Assembly: GCA_964542915.1 (NCBI GenBank)
Contig: CAZIVP010000013.1
Location: 45,485 to 109,484, forward strand
Length of the DNA stretch: 64,000 nucleotides
Reading direction: 5' to 3'
Origin: CAZIVP01 sp964542915
GTDB lineage: Bacteria; Calditrichota; Calditrichia; Calditrichales; Calditrichaceae
Position 1 is the first letter of the stretch. Each line of letters starts with the position of its first letter. This document shows, one piece after another, positions 54,869 through 62,085 of the stretch. The notes under the pieces are model-generated. The model did no database searches. It was not told the DNA's origin and was given only the letters and a program-made list of their open reading frames with translations. The position numbers and the translations under genes were made by a program.

Positions 54869-54887
54869 GCCTAACGGATGTTTAGGC
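54869..54887 (-). other. attC site 4, collapsed to its outer boxes
   Basis: GCCTAAC-ggat-GTTTAGGC: the two core boxes are joined by four bases, with the whole central arm region missing. It lies in the right place after the lipoprotein gene in gene orientation. It is probably a deleted attC and may still offer an R'' box. Confidence 0.65.
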
Positions 54888-54894
54888 TGCTTTC

Positions 54895-55329
54895 TTAATC
54901 TATTACTTGAAACTGATTGCTCATTAAAGTATCAGCCATCGGTTTACCGGAATTCCGACCATAAAGCAAAAGAAATTTGTAAATTCCTGTGCCGGTAACG
55001 TAAAGCGAATCAAATGAAGTTGAATATGGTAGGAGATTCTTCGTTTTCAAAAGGTATATGGCCAAACAAGGACTACCCCAAAAGCCACTTGTTGACCAGT
55101 TGCCATTATCATACTTGCTCCTTGCAAATACTGGAGTTCCGTCACATTTTCCGTAAAAAATTGTCGCACCGGTATTGTTCCTGATCTGGATTGGAATAAC
55201 CAGATTATTTCCTTTAAAATGATAAGTGAGAGAGTCGGTAGAGAGGGTAATTTCCTTCTCGCCAGCAGGTTCAAGAGTTTGGATTATCTTTTCGTGATTG
55301 GTATTGCAGCCGAATGATATTATTAGCAA
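54895..55329 (-). CDS. Lipoprotein of unknown function (cassette)
   Basis: About 144 residues with a lipobox ending IISFGC and a beta-rich mature part (LTYHFKGNNLVIPIQIRN; GATIFYGKCDGTPVFAR). The visible start is TTG at 55329. The same frame continues upstream through VTIKFISIF, a better signal peptide, but meets a stop just before it. An ATG behind AAAGGAG near 55362 is one base out of frame at a GGGG run. A one-base slip there would give a normal lipoprotein start, so the real start is unsettled. I recognise no family. Confidence 0.6.
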   Translation of the reverse strand: MLIISFGCNTNHEKIIQTLEPAGEKEITLSTDSLTYHFKGNNLVIPIQIRNNTGATIFYGKCDGTPVFARSKYDNGNWSTSGFWGSPCLAIYLLKTKNLLPYSTSFDSLYVTGTGIYKFLLLYGRNSGKPMADTLMSNQFQVID

Positions 55330-55419
55330 AAAGATACTTATGAATTTGATTGTTACCCCATTTCATTTCTCCTTTCTTGAAAATGTCTTCAAAATATTAT
55401 ACACAAATAAAATTATTTA

Positions 55420-55521
55420 GCCTAACGAGGTGGCGGATAGGCCGCCAAGGGCGGCCCTATCGTCGCGGGTAACTTGCCGGGCGCGTCGTTTTGCCCGGTC
55501 AAGTTCACCCGCTGGTTCGAT
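55420..55521 (-). other. attC site 5 with short repeat insert (vapBC cassette)
   Basis: Boxes GCCTAAC (55420-55426) and GTTCGAT (55515-55521). Arms GCGGGT-AACTTGCCGGGC and GCCCGGTCAAGTTCACCCGC pair with one or two extra bases on the right arm. A 35-base palindromic repeat (55428-55462) sits between the left box and its arm; without it the site has a normal attC layout. Confidence 0.85.
55428..55462 (-). repeat. attC-nested palindromic repeat, copy A (35 bp)
   Basis: The shortest copy. It keeps the first ten bases of the family (AGGTGGCGGA) and then only the final hairpin GATAGGCCGCC-aag-GGCGGCCCTATC. It looks like a deletion derivative of copy B through the short direct repeat GAT. Confidence 0.8.
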
Positions 55522-55529
55522 GAGCTCAT

Positions 55530-55937
55530 TTATTCCGGAGAAATAATTTTAACAGTTGGAAAATAGGTTTGGTACCTATTTTTATCTCGTGTGATTAACT
55601 CAAGATCTAATACAGCTGCTTGTGCACCGATAAAAAAGTCCGGCAATGGGGACTTCTTTGCACCTTTATGTTTTCGATATTTGAAAAAAGCTTTGCCAGC
55701 TAGGAAAAGGGATTCCTTTGGAAGTTCCAACATCTGAAATCCGCTTTTTGAAACAGCAACTTCCAACTCCTCAATCTTATTAAATCCAATGGAAATTTCG
55801 GAATATATGATTTGATTAATGTATAAAGGAGTATGATGGGCATATTCAGAAAGAGCGGCCTCCGACCATTCAGCCCAAACAGGATCATCGAGAAAAACAT
55901 CCAGGATAATATTGGAATCAACAAGAAGACCTTTCAT
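55530..55937 (-). CDS. vapC: VapC toxin, PIN-domain RNase
   Basis: This 135-residue PIN-domain protein has LLVDSNIILDVFLDD (first catalytic Asp), IIYSEISIGF (Glu), and LPDFFIGAQAAVLDLELITRDKNRY (the Asp pair, ending in the TRDxxRY motif). It would cleave RNA, usually tRNA or rRNA, unless held by VapB. The start overlaps the vapB stop by four bases. It ends eight bases from attC site 5. The module likely stabilises the array. Confidence 0.92.
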   Translation of the reverse strand: MKGLLVDSNIILDVFLDDPVWAEWSEAALSEYAHHTPLYINQIIYSEISIGFNKIEELEVAVSKSGFQMLELPKESLFLAGKAFFKYRKHKGAKKSPLPDFFIGAQAAVLDLELITRDKNRYQTYFPTVKIISPE

Positions 55938-56161
55938 GAATCATCTCTTGTGAGTGTCATAATTTCGTCTGTGGTCATTTTGACAGTCGCAACACCACGA
56001 AGTTTTTTAAACTTGCGGGTTGCGCGACCTGTCCCTTTTCGCTTTACCAAAAAGACCCGGTCTCCCTCTTGTAAAAAATCAATCTCTGTATCTGGGGTTA
56101 TCCCTAATTTTTCCCGTATTTTAATTGGTATCGTAACCTGCCCTTTTGTCGTCACTCTCAT
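55934..56161 (-). CDS. vapB: VapB antitoxin, AbrB/SpoVT type
   Basis: A 75-residue protein with an N-terminal swapped-hairpin DNA-binding domain (MRVTTKGQVTIPIKIREKLG; TEIDFLQEGDRVFLVKR) and a C-terminal toxin-binding tail. It neutralises VapC and represses its own promoter. GGAGGAAGAA precedes the ATG, and a palindromic operator lies just upstream. Confidence 0.92.
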   Translation of the reverse strand: MRVTTKGQVTIPIKIREKLGITPDTEIDFLQEGDRVFLVKRKGTGRATRKFKKLRGVATVKMTTDEIMTLTRDDS

Positions 56162-56169
56162 TTCTTCCT

Positions 56170-56220
56170 CCAGTATTACGTATTACTGGTAAGGATAATA
56201 CATAATTTTTGATAAATCAA
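56170..56220 (-). promoter_or_regulatory. vapBC promoter and operator
   Basis: On the minus strand TTGATT (56215-56220) and TATCCT (56192-56197) are 17 bases apart. Immediately downstream is the near-perfect palindrome CCAGTAATACGTAATACTGG (56170-56189), covering the likely start of transcription: a good VapB autoregulatory site. The cassette so brings its own promoter. Confidence 0.65.
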
Positions 56221-56229
56221 ATATTTTTC

Positions 56230-56342
56230 ATCGAACGAGGTGGCGGATGAGCCGCCGGACCTTGAGCGCTTGCGCTCAAAAGGGACGGTCGGTTCGATCC
56301 GCTGATAGGCCGCCAAGGGCGGCCCTATCGACCGAGTTAGCA
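56230..56342 (-). other. attC site 6, mostly replaced by the repeat (higBA cassette)
   Basis: Boxes ATCGAAC (56230-56236) and GTTAGCA (56336-56342), with almost only repeat copy B between them. Without the repeat just ACCGA remains, so the original arms are gone. The left box is the exact complement of GTTCGAT inside the repeat, so those two could pair and form a substitute attC fold. Confidence 0.6.
56238..56330 (-). repeat. attC-nested palindromic repeat, copy B (93 bp)
   Basis: Contains hairpin 1 (GGCGG-atga-GCCGCC type), hairpin 2 (TTGAGCG-cttg-CGCTCAA), the segment GGTCGGTTCGATCCGCTG and the final hairpin GATAGGCCGCC-aag-GGCGGCCCTATC. It lacks the last two hairpins of the long copies. 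Confidence 0.85.
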
Positions 56343-56347
56343 CTTCA

Positions 56348-56653
56348 TTAAATAGCGTTTGTATATACTTTGACTTCAGTTTCTAATTTGGAACCCAATT
56401 TATCAATCTGGACCTCTAAATCATAATGCGATTGCAGATTTATCCAAAACTGTGGGGCCATTCCAAAGTATCGCCCCAAACGTAAAGCCGTATCTGCTGA
56501 AATGGCACGTTTTTGGTGGACAATTTCATTTATTCTTCGTGCAGGTACACTAATATCTTTTGCTAATTTATATTGGGTAATACCCATTTCATCTAAGAAT
56601 TCCTCCTTAAGAATTTCGCCGGGATGAATTGGCGCCATTTTTTTATTACTCAT
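56348..56653 (-). CDS. higA: HigA antitoxin, XRE type
   Basis: This 101-residue helix-turn-helix protein begins with the HigA/VapI-type PIHPGEILKEEFLDEMGITQ, then LAKDISVPARRINEIVHQKR, and RLGRYFGMAPQFWINLQSHY. It neutralises HigB and represses the operon. GAGGAG precedes the ATG. It follows the toxin gene by 12 bases, the usual toxin-first order of higBA, and its stop lies next to attC site 6. Confidence 0.93.
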   Translation of the reverse strand: MSNKKMAPIHPGEILKEEFLDEMGITQYKLAKDISVPARRINEIVHQKRAISADTALRLGRYFGMAPQFWINLQSHYDLEVQIDKLGSKLETEVKVYTNAI

Positions 56654-56665
56654 AAATTTCTCCTC

Positions 56666-56947
56666 TTAATGATAATCCACAATTTCAACATCAAATGCAT
56701 CACCGTATTTCCAGATAAAACAAATGCGCCATTGTTTATTTATCCTTATACTGTGCTGACCTTTGCGTTCTCCCTTCAAAGCTTCCAAATGATTTGAAGG
56801 GGGAACTTTTAGAGAATTAAGATCAGGTGCTGCATCCAACATCCATAACTTTTTCAAAGCATTTCTCTGAATATCTAGAGGCAACTTTTTTGAAATCTGC
56901 CGGTTATAGATTTTTTCAGATTCCTTGCTTTTAAAAGTTTTTATCAT
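56666..56947 (-). CDS. higB: HigB toxin, RelE-type RNase
   Basis: A 93-residue RelE/HigB-fold mRNA interferase: MIKTFKSKESEKIYNRQISK, ALKKLWMLDAAPDLNSLKVP, LEALKGERKGQHSIRINKQW and RICFIWKYGDAFDVEIVDYH. It cleaves mRNA on the ribosome. Its ATG lies only seven bases from a strong -10 box, so the transcript has almost no leader. Confidence 0.94.
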   Translation of the reverse strand: MIKTFKSKESEKIYNRQISKKLPLDIQRNALKKLWMLDAAPDLNSLKVPPSNHLEALKGERKGQHSIRINKQWRICFIWKYGDAFDVEIVDYH

Positions 56948-56953
56948 ACCGAT

Positions 56954-56982
56954 ATATTAACGTATTGCAATAATAATGTCAA
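56954..56982 (-). promoter_or_regulatory. higBA promoter, leaderless
   Basis: TTGACA (minus strand, 56977-56982) and TAATAT (56954-56959) with a 17-base spacer, a near-consensus promoter. Only six bases separate the -10 box from the higB ATG, so transcription should start at or within a base or two of the ATG. Confidence 0.75.
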
Positions 56983-56992
56983 GCGTTATTGG

Positions 56993-57120
56993 TGCTAACG
57001 ACCTTGCGCTTAACCGGCGCACAGGCCAACGTTGATTTGTTTTCAGTTTACTATTTGGCACTTAGAAATCAAAACGAGCAGGTACTGGGAAGTGCGTCCG
57101 AGTTGAAGCGCTGGTTATGC
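56993..57120 (-). other. attC site 7 (secreted-protein cassette)
   Basis: Boxes TGCTAAC (56993-56999) and GTTATGC (57114-57120). Arms GCGCTT-AACCGGCGCAC and GTGCGTCCGAGTTGAAGCGC pair with one extra base on the right arm. No repeat insert. The arm resembles that of site 12. Confidence 0.92.
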
Positions 57121-57158
57121 CGCTGCTTAGCTATAACTCTGGTTTTTATTAAAATAAA

Positions 57159-57986
57159 TCATCTATGATATGCACCACCTTTCATATCATATCCAAACTG
57201 GAATTCGAAAGGTTCAAGAATCACTCCATTTGACAATGGATGGCTTCCATTGATAGTCCACGTGGAAGAATCCTTGCAATATTGAATTCGGTGCCCGGCA
57301 AATGCTATCCGAACCACATCAGTAACACCGGATGCGTTGGGAGGAAAAATCGTCTGCATTCCGGCGGATTGGGATCCTCCGTAAATCGGTTCGGTTGGCA
57401 GACAGTTTCCAACAACTTTCAGACCATCTGTATCAATAACTCCCTTCCACCACCCGTCTTCGTTCTGATAAAGTGTTACATTTCCAAATGTGGCATAGTG
57501 TCCTTTTTCGCGCATCGTCACAGCGAATAAACTATCAGGTATCCAAAAATTCAGGGCTAAATATGATCCGCCGGGTATGGGATCGTCTTGTGGTTTTGCA
57601 GGGGTAACCCGAGCAAACCAAAGGGCAGCGGCACCTTTTTCAGGCCATTCAGGTGCAACCCCATCGATGGTGAACTTTCCCGTTTTAATAATTTCCAAAA
57701 AGGAGATGCCCCAGGTTTTTTTATTTGGATTTTCGGACAGGTAGTCCACTGCCCATCCAATACCGGTCGAAGCTAATTCCCCGACTGTAGTAAATTTTAA
57801 AGTAAATGGAAGTCGATTCTCAACCGTGGAAGGATTAAATAAGTTCCAGCTGACAATCTCTTTTGGCTGGTCTACAATCCAATGGGTCTGGGCGCCGTCG
57901 GGAAGGGAGGGAACCTGAGAAAAAGACTCAACTGTAACAACTGTAGTGCTACTGATGAGTGCCAATAGAAATATAATTTGCCTCAT
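57159..57986 (-). CDS. Secreted protein of unknown function (cassette)
   Basis: This 275-residue protein has a signal peptide (RQIIFLLALISSTTVVTVES). The mature part is rich in Trp, Gly and aromatic residues with an all-beta look (LPFTLKFTTVGELASTGIGW; PGGSYLALNFWIPDSLF; GNVTLYQNEDGWWKGVIDTD). There are two Cys in the last third. No family is recognised. It is the only gene of its cassette. A carbohydrate- or surface-binding role would be a guess. Confidence 0.7.
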   Translation of the reverse strand: MRQIIFLLALISSTTVVTVESFSQVPSLPDGAQTHWIVDQPKEIVSWNLFNPSTVENRLPFTLKFTTVGELASTGIGWAVDYLSENPNKKTWGISFLEIIKTGKFTIDGVAPEWPEKGAAALWFARVTPAKPQDDPIPGGSYLALNFWIPDSLFAVTMREKGHYATFGNVTLYQNEDGWWKGVIDTDGLKVVGNCLPTEPIYGGSQSAGMQTIFPPNASGVTDVVRIAFAGHRIQYCKDSSTWTINGSHPLSNGVILEPFEFQFGYDMKGGAYHR

Positions 57987-58049
57987 TCGATATAGAGCGA
58001 CTTTTTTAAATATATTAATTCCTGAATTGATTCAAAGAAGCTGCAAGCG

Positions 58050-58179
58050 GTATAACGTTTTGGCTAACTTGCCGCAAGATTACGGGGCACAGACTTTGAA
58101 TAACCAAAAAAATTGATGCGAGCTTAAAAACTGGAAAAACCGCACAGCCCCTGCGGTCAAGTTGAGCCATTTGTTAGCC
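58050..58179 (-). other. attC site 8 (coiled-coil cassette)
   Basis: Boxes GTATAAC (58050-58056) and GTTAGCC (58173-58179). Arms TTGGCT-AACTTGCCGCA and TGCGGTCAAGTTGAGCCA pair with one extra base on the right arm. No repeat insert. The arms nearly match those of site 1, though the central parts differ. Confidence 0.92.
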
Positions 58180-58182
58180 CTT

Positions 58183-58635
58183 TTAATTGAAGACGAGATA
58201 ATTAATACTATTTAATTTTTGCCCTTCTGCCATGTAAATCTCTACTGACTTTTTATATTTGTCTTCTATTTCCATATATTCTTTAAAACTGTATTTTTCA
58301 CCTTTACTTTTTAATAGCAATTGATATTGCCTATCCTTTAATAGAACAACGGTCTCATATAGTCTTTCAAAAAACGTAAATAATTGTTGGAAATATTGTC
58401 TGTATTCTTCTGACATAGTTTCATAAAAATTGGATTTGATATTAACTAATTCCTGCCTTTTTTGATTGAAGTGTGATAGCAAGTTTTCTGTTTGATTATA
58501 AATATCATTAAAATCAACTCGCTTAAATAAACTTCGAAAAGTGGCCGATTTTTTAAATATGGAATCGTGAACTTTGATATATAATGATAATAGTTCATTG
58601 ATTTCCAATGCCTGTTCTTTTAATAGTTCTTTCAT
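58183..58635 (-). CDS. Helical coiled-coil protein, unknown (cassette)
   Basis: A 150-residue, almost all-helical, charged protein without signal or membrane segment (KELLKEQALEINELLSLYIK; YNQTENLLSHFNQKRQELVN; EYRQYFQQLFTFFERLYETV). It might be a coiled-coil adaptor or inhibitor. No family recognised. It follows a frameshifted membrane-protein gene in the same cassette. Confidence 0.65.
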   Translation of the reverse strand: MKELLKEQALEINELLSLYIKVHDSIFKKSATFRSLFKRVDFNDIYNQTENLLSHFNQKRQELVNIKSNFYETMSEEYRQYFQQLFTFFERLYETVVLLKDRQYQLLLKSKGEKYSFKEYMEIEDKYKKSVEIYMAEGQKLNSINYLVFN

Positions 58636-58721
58636 ATTTCCAACTCTTTTTTATTATCGTTTTATATATCCAGCAATTCTTTAAATTTTCTTAAATACAC
58701 ACGAGAGTTTAAATTTATTTT

Positions 58722-59067
58722 TCATGCCAAAAAATAAAAGAAATAGAGCCAAGCAACCCAAATTCCAATTATTTGAGCATAAGACCCATTAATTTCTTTT
58801 CTTGAACTATTCCAAATAATAATGACAATGGATAAAATTACTGGAATGTAAAAAGTTGTTTTAGTTCCAAATAGATAAAACATTAAAATTGCGACTACTG
58901 TAGATCCAAGACCGTCAATAAAATCAAAAATTGATTGAGGTATTTTTTTTCCATTTTTCTTTAATGATAAATTCTAAGACAACAATAAATATTGTTGAAG
59001 TGAATCCACCAATTGCTAAAGGTAAACCAAAAATCAGAAGTGCATATGCTAAAATGGTTAATAACAT
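58722..59067 (-). pseudogene. Small membrane protein with frameshift at an A8 run
   Basis: Starting at ATG 59067 the frame reads MLLTILAYALLIFGLPLAIG and further hydrophobic residues up to EKWKK. There the eight-A run (58943-58950, T8 on the plus strand) shifts it to an early stop. With one base less it continues KIPQSIFDFIDGLGSTVVAI, FYLFGTKTTFYIPVILSIVI and ends at 58722 after WVAWLYFFYFLA. The joined product has ~114 residues and three or four TM helices. This is either a true frameshift, a length-variable switch, or a sequencing error. It shares a cassette with the coiled-coil gene. Confidence 0.6.
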
Positions 59068-59093
59068 GACTCTTCCTTTTATTCATTTATTCG

Positions 59094-59374
59094 GGCTAAC
59101 GAGGCGGCGGATGAGCCGCCGGACCTTGAGCGCTTGCGCTCAAAAGGGACGGTCGCGGTTCGATCCGCTGATAGGCCGCCAAGGGCGGCCGGGAGGCGGA
59201 TTGAAAAACCGCCGCCTCGATAGGGCCGACCGTTTAGGTCGGTCCTATCGTTTCGCGCATAACGCGCGCCGTGACCCACCGTCAACCTGGCCAATGGCAC
59301 GACACTAAAACCTACCTTCGGAAACCCGCAAAGCCAACCCGTGAAGGCGTCGCAGTTAATGCGCCTTGTTATAC
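59094..59374 (-). other. attC site 9 with long repeat insert (EF-hand-like cassette)
   Basis: Boxes GGCTAAC (59094-59100) and GTTATAC (59368-59374). With the repeat removed, arms GCGCAT-AACGCGCG and GCAGTTAATGCGC pair with one extra base on the right arm. The 149-base repeat copy C lies directly after the left box. Confidence 0.85.
59102..59250 (-). repeat. attC-nested palindromic repeat, copy C (149 bp)
   Basis: Full-length copy with five hairpins in order: GGCGGC...GCCGCC; TTGAGCG-cttg-CGCTCAA; GGCCGCC-aag-GGCGGCC; GAGGCGG...CCGCCGCCTC; and GATAGGGCCGACC-gttta-GGTCGGTCCTATC. It has two extra bases (GC) before GGTTCGAT compared with copies D and E. Confidence 0.9.
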
Positions 59375-59396
59375 TGCATTTGGTTACCAGATATAG

Positions 59397-60179
59397 TTAA
59401 TCTGTTTTTCCATCAAGTAAATCTTGTAATTGGTTAAAAATTTTCTGGTCTAAAACTTCTTGAATATTTTGTGTCGTTGTTATAAAACGCTTTAAAACAG
59501 AAGGCTCATATTTATATGAAAATTTGCCATCACTATTTTCATCTAAACCGATTCTAATTATAAACGAATCAGAAAAATCGAGTTTCTTGGCAGATAGAAT
59601 AAAAGTACTCTGTTCACTAATTTTTTGAAGATTATCATCGGATATATCATATAGAAAAATATCCATCATATCTCTACTATTTAAAATACCATCAGAATTT
59701 GTATCTTTATCACCTGCAACGATGAATAAATATCGCTTTCCTTTGGACGTGTATTGTTTGTAATCTACTATACAAGTTCTTTTATCAAATACCATTTTCG
59801 AAGAATTAGTCGGCAACTCAAATAGAACCAAATTATTATAGGAACGCTTACCGTAATAGTCAGATGATGGTATTTTAGTATATTGAATTTTAGTTCTCTG
59901 TTGGGCTTTTTCAAGTTCTTTTTGAAAAATTGGAATCAAATATATCTGATTTAACGAATCTATTAGATGAAAACTACTAAATGAAATTAGAAACTTCCGT
60001 TTGTTATCTTTATACAATTTTTGTGCTTTATCTTTGGAAATTATTTCATTTCTAGTTTTGTAACGGCCTCTTTTCCATTTTTTCAGAGTAAAGTCAGTCA
60101 AAAAGGTGATTGCAACAATAGTAATCACAATAGACATTATCGCAAACATCACGTAATTAAATTTTTTTAATTTTTCCAT
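59397..60179 (-). CDS. Membrane-anchored protein with EF-hand-like loops (cassette)
   Basis: This 260-residue protein has an N-terminal TM anchor (VMFAIMSIVITIVAITFLTD) and a long outer domain. Two loops, DKDTNSDGILNSRD (about residue 156) and DENSDGKFSYK (about 213), have the D-x-[DN]-x-DG spacing of calcium-binding EF-hand/dockerin loops. No catalytic motif is visible. Family unknown. Confidence 0.7.
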   Translation of the reverse strand: MEKLKKFNYVMFAIMSIVITIVAITFLTDFTLKKWKRGRYKTRNEIISKDKAQKLYKDNKRKFLISFSSFHLIDSLNQIYLIPIFQKELEKAQQRTKIQYTKIPSSDYYGKRSYNNLVLFELPTNSSKMVFDKRTCIVDYKQYTSKGKRYLFIVAGDKDTNSDGILNSRDMMDIFLYDISDDNLQKISEQSTFILSAKKLDFSDSFIIRIGLDENSDGKFSYKYEPSVLKRFITTTQNIQEVLDQKIFNQLQDLLDGKTD

Positions 60180-60213
60180 TAATCAATTCCTTATTGATTT
60201 AGGTGCTTAAGCA

Positions 60214-60448
60214 GTATAACGAGGCGGCGGATGAGCCGTCGGACCTTGAGCGCTTGCGCTCAAAAGGGACGGTCGGTTCGATCCGCTGATAGGCCGCCAA
60301 GGGCGGCCGGGAGGCGGATTGAAAAGCCGCCGCCTCGATAGGGCCGACCGTTTAGGTCGGTCCTATCATCCGCGTTTAAGCTGCGGGCAACAAAGCATGA
60401 CGGCAGCCAAGAAGCGTGCCTCCGTCAGCTTGAAACGCATGGTTAGCA
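60214..60448 (-). other. attC site 10 with long repeat insert (lipoprotein cassette)
   Basis: Boxes GTATAAC (60214-60220) and GTTAGCA (60442-60448). With the repeat removed, arms GCGTTT-AAGCTG and CAGCTTGAAACGC pair with one extra base on the right arm. Repeat copy D lies directly after the left box. Confidence 0.88.
60222..60367 (-). repeat. attC-nested palindromic repeat, copy D (146 bp)
   Basis: Full-length, near-identical to copies C and E over all five hairpins. It ends CCTATC without the final G of the other copies, so the right boundary may be one base earlier than in the rest. Confidence 0.9.
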
Positions 60449-60503
60449 ACTGCACTGAATATCTATTGATAAAAATATAATTTCACTACCTGTCTTTATG
60501 TTT

Positions 60504-61064
60504 TCAGTTATATATTTTATCTTCATTCCTTATTAAAACAAAGTTACCGGTTATTAAAACTGTATCGATAGCCGGTATTTTCATTCTATAGAAAATTCCG
60601 TTAAAACTTCCTTCAACAGTATTTCCAATTTTACCATATTTTCTAATTATAGTCTGACCTTCTAATCCGTAATATGTATCGCCATATTCGCGGGACATAC
60701 TAATTGAAATATCTGTTGAACTATTAATACCCTGCCATTTATATGAGCCAGTATCAGAGCCAGCAAATGACATAATGGCTAAATATGGAATACTATTTAT
60801 TGGATAGGAATACATTATACAGGTAGTGGCTGTATCAGAATTGTAAAATGCTCCACAGTTTGAATCTAAAAAATATTCCATTTCATAATCTTTGCTCGAT
60901 GAATCCGTATAATGGACGGTAAAATTAAAATGATTGGACATCTCAGGTATGTCTGGTGAAGTTTTGTCAGAACAGTTTATTAAGATTATGCTAATTAAAA
61001 GGATTAGAATATGCGTAAAAGCTATATACATAATTTTGAAATCCCATGTTTTAAAACAAAACAA
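60504..61064 (-). CDS. Lipoprotein of unknown function (cassette)
   Basis: Up to 186 residues with a hydrophobic signal and a lipobox ending IILINC; the mature part is beta-rich and Ser/Thr/Tyr-rich (HFNFTVHYTDSSSKDYEMEY; TVEGSFNGIFYRMKIP). An internal Met (MYIAFTHILI) 11 residues in gives a more usual signal length. No good ribosome site is seen for either start. Family unknown. Confidence 0.65.
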   Translation of the reverse strand: MFCFKTWDFKIMYIAFTHILILLISIILINCSDKTSPDIPEMSNHFNFTVHYTDSSSKDYEMEYFLDSNCGAFYNSDTATTCIMYSYPINSIPYLAIMSFAGSDTGSYKWQGINSSTDISISMSREYGDTYYGLEGQTIIRKYGKIGNTVEGSFNGIFYRMKIPAIDTVLITGNFVLIRNEDKIYN

Positions 61065-61181
61065 TAAGGAGGAGAAAATTATCTTGTTTTTATTTCTGCC
61101 CTTAATCGATAAATGTACTACGAATTTTTTAAATCAAAAGCAAATCCTGCCTGCTTTATAAAAATTTGATATCTCAAAAGT

Positions 61182-61457
61182 TGCTAACGAGGCGGCGGAT
61201 GAGCCGCCGGACCTTGAGCGCTTGCGCTCAAAAGGGACGGTCGGTTCGATCCGCTGATAGGCCGCCAAGGGCGGCCGGGAGGCGGATTGAAAAGCCGCCG
61301 CCTCGATAGGGCCGACCGTTTAGGTCGGTCCTATCGCCCATGCTCACCCGCTGCAACAGCATAGAACTAAGCTTAGGGAAATTACCGATTGTTCAAATCC
61401 CGCCAAAACTGGCCAAAGCGCTCTGCTGTTGCAGTCGGGCGCAGCTTTGGGTTAGGC
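61182..61457 (-). other. attC site 11 with long repeat insert (membrane-operon cassette)
   Basis: Boxes TGCTAAC (61182-61188) and GTTAGGC (61451-61457). With the repeat removed, arms CCCG-CTGCAACAGCA and TGCTGTTGCAGTCGGG pair, leaving one extra base on the right arm: the clearest restoration of an attC in the set. Repeat copy E lies between left box and arm. Confidence 0.9.
61190..61336 (-). repeat. attC-nested palindromic repeat, copy E (147 bp)
   Basis: Full-length copy, starting AGGCGGCGGATGAGCCGCC and ending GGTCGGTCCTATCG. All five hairpins are intact. Confidence 0.9.
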
Positions 61458-61474
61458 CAAATATTTATTGATAA

Positions 61475-62080
61475 TTATGCAACTTGTTTTACAACACAAT
61501 GAGTTTTCATTTCTAATCTTCCTGCATTCCACTCACCATCCCATGATATTTCTACTATTAGATTATTCGATTCATTCGTGTCCGATACAGCTTTGAAATC
61601 TAGCCTTGTTGGATCATTAGGCAAAATTTGGCGATCCAAATTATTTGGATACCAATACATTTTTAGAGCTATAGAGTATGATTCCTCTAGCAAGGCACCG
61701 AATGTTGCTATTTCTGGAGGGCCGATCGTGGCATACAATGGACTAATATTTGGCCATTGCCACATTACTTGCGTTGGAGCGCTAAATTCTTTTTCTTTCC
61801 ATGTTCCATCTGGTGCTTTCTTATATATTTTGTTGAGCAGTATTCTAGTATTTTTTGCTGGAACTGATTTTCGATTATTCTTCACTTGTATTAAATAGTA
61901 CCATCCATTTCTACCATGTCCTGTCACGTTAGTTGTTGGCTCTATCAAATCAAGCTGAAGTTTTGGAGTATTCCATTTTTGACGAATTCTCTCCCCCCAA
62001 ATTGCAATTATGATAATTATTAACGTTGCAAATATTCCCAAGCTATTTATAAGTAGGCTATATTTTTCATAATCGTTCAT
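61475..62080 (-). CDS. Membrane-anchored beta-rich protein, third gene of membrane operon
   Basis: This 201-residue protein has one N-terminal TM helix (INSLGIFATLIIIIIAIWGE), the basic turn RIRQKW, and a beta-rich domain (PKLQLDLIEPTTNV; NGWYYLIQVKNNRKSVPAKN; LIVEISWDGEW). By the positive-inside rule the domain is probably cytoplasmic. I have an impression of similar hypothetical proteins in many bacteria but know no function. It starts five bases after the histone-fold-like gene. Confidence 0.7.
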   Translation of the reverse strand: MNDYEKYSLLINSLGIFATLIIIIIAIWGERIRQKWNTPKLQLDLIEPTTNVTGHGRNGWYYLIQVKNNRKSVPAKNTRILLNKIYKKAPDGTWKEKEFSAPTQVMWQWPNISPLYATIGPPEIATFGALLEESYSIALKMYWYPNNLDRQILPNDPTRLDFKAVSDTNESNNLIVEISWDGEWNAGRLEMKTHCVVKQVA

Positions 62081-62085
62081 TTCTA

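Noticed and set aside
59079..59300. ORFs reading through the GC-rich repeat (both strands)
   Set aside because: They are frames opened by the lack of stops in GC-rich palindromes, with Arg/Gly-rich nonsense translations and no ribosome site.
61066..61090. Strong AGGAGGAG on the plus strand between cassettes
   Set aside because: No credible plus-strand frame starts behind it; it is most likely chance in the upstream region of a minus-strand gene.
59102..61336. Group IIC-attC intron
   Set aside because: At about 147 bases with no reverse transcriptase and no domain V-like hairpin recognised, it is far too short, though such introns also target attC.
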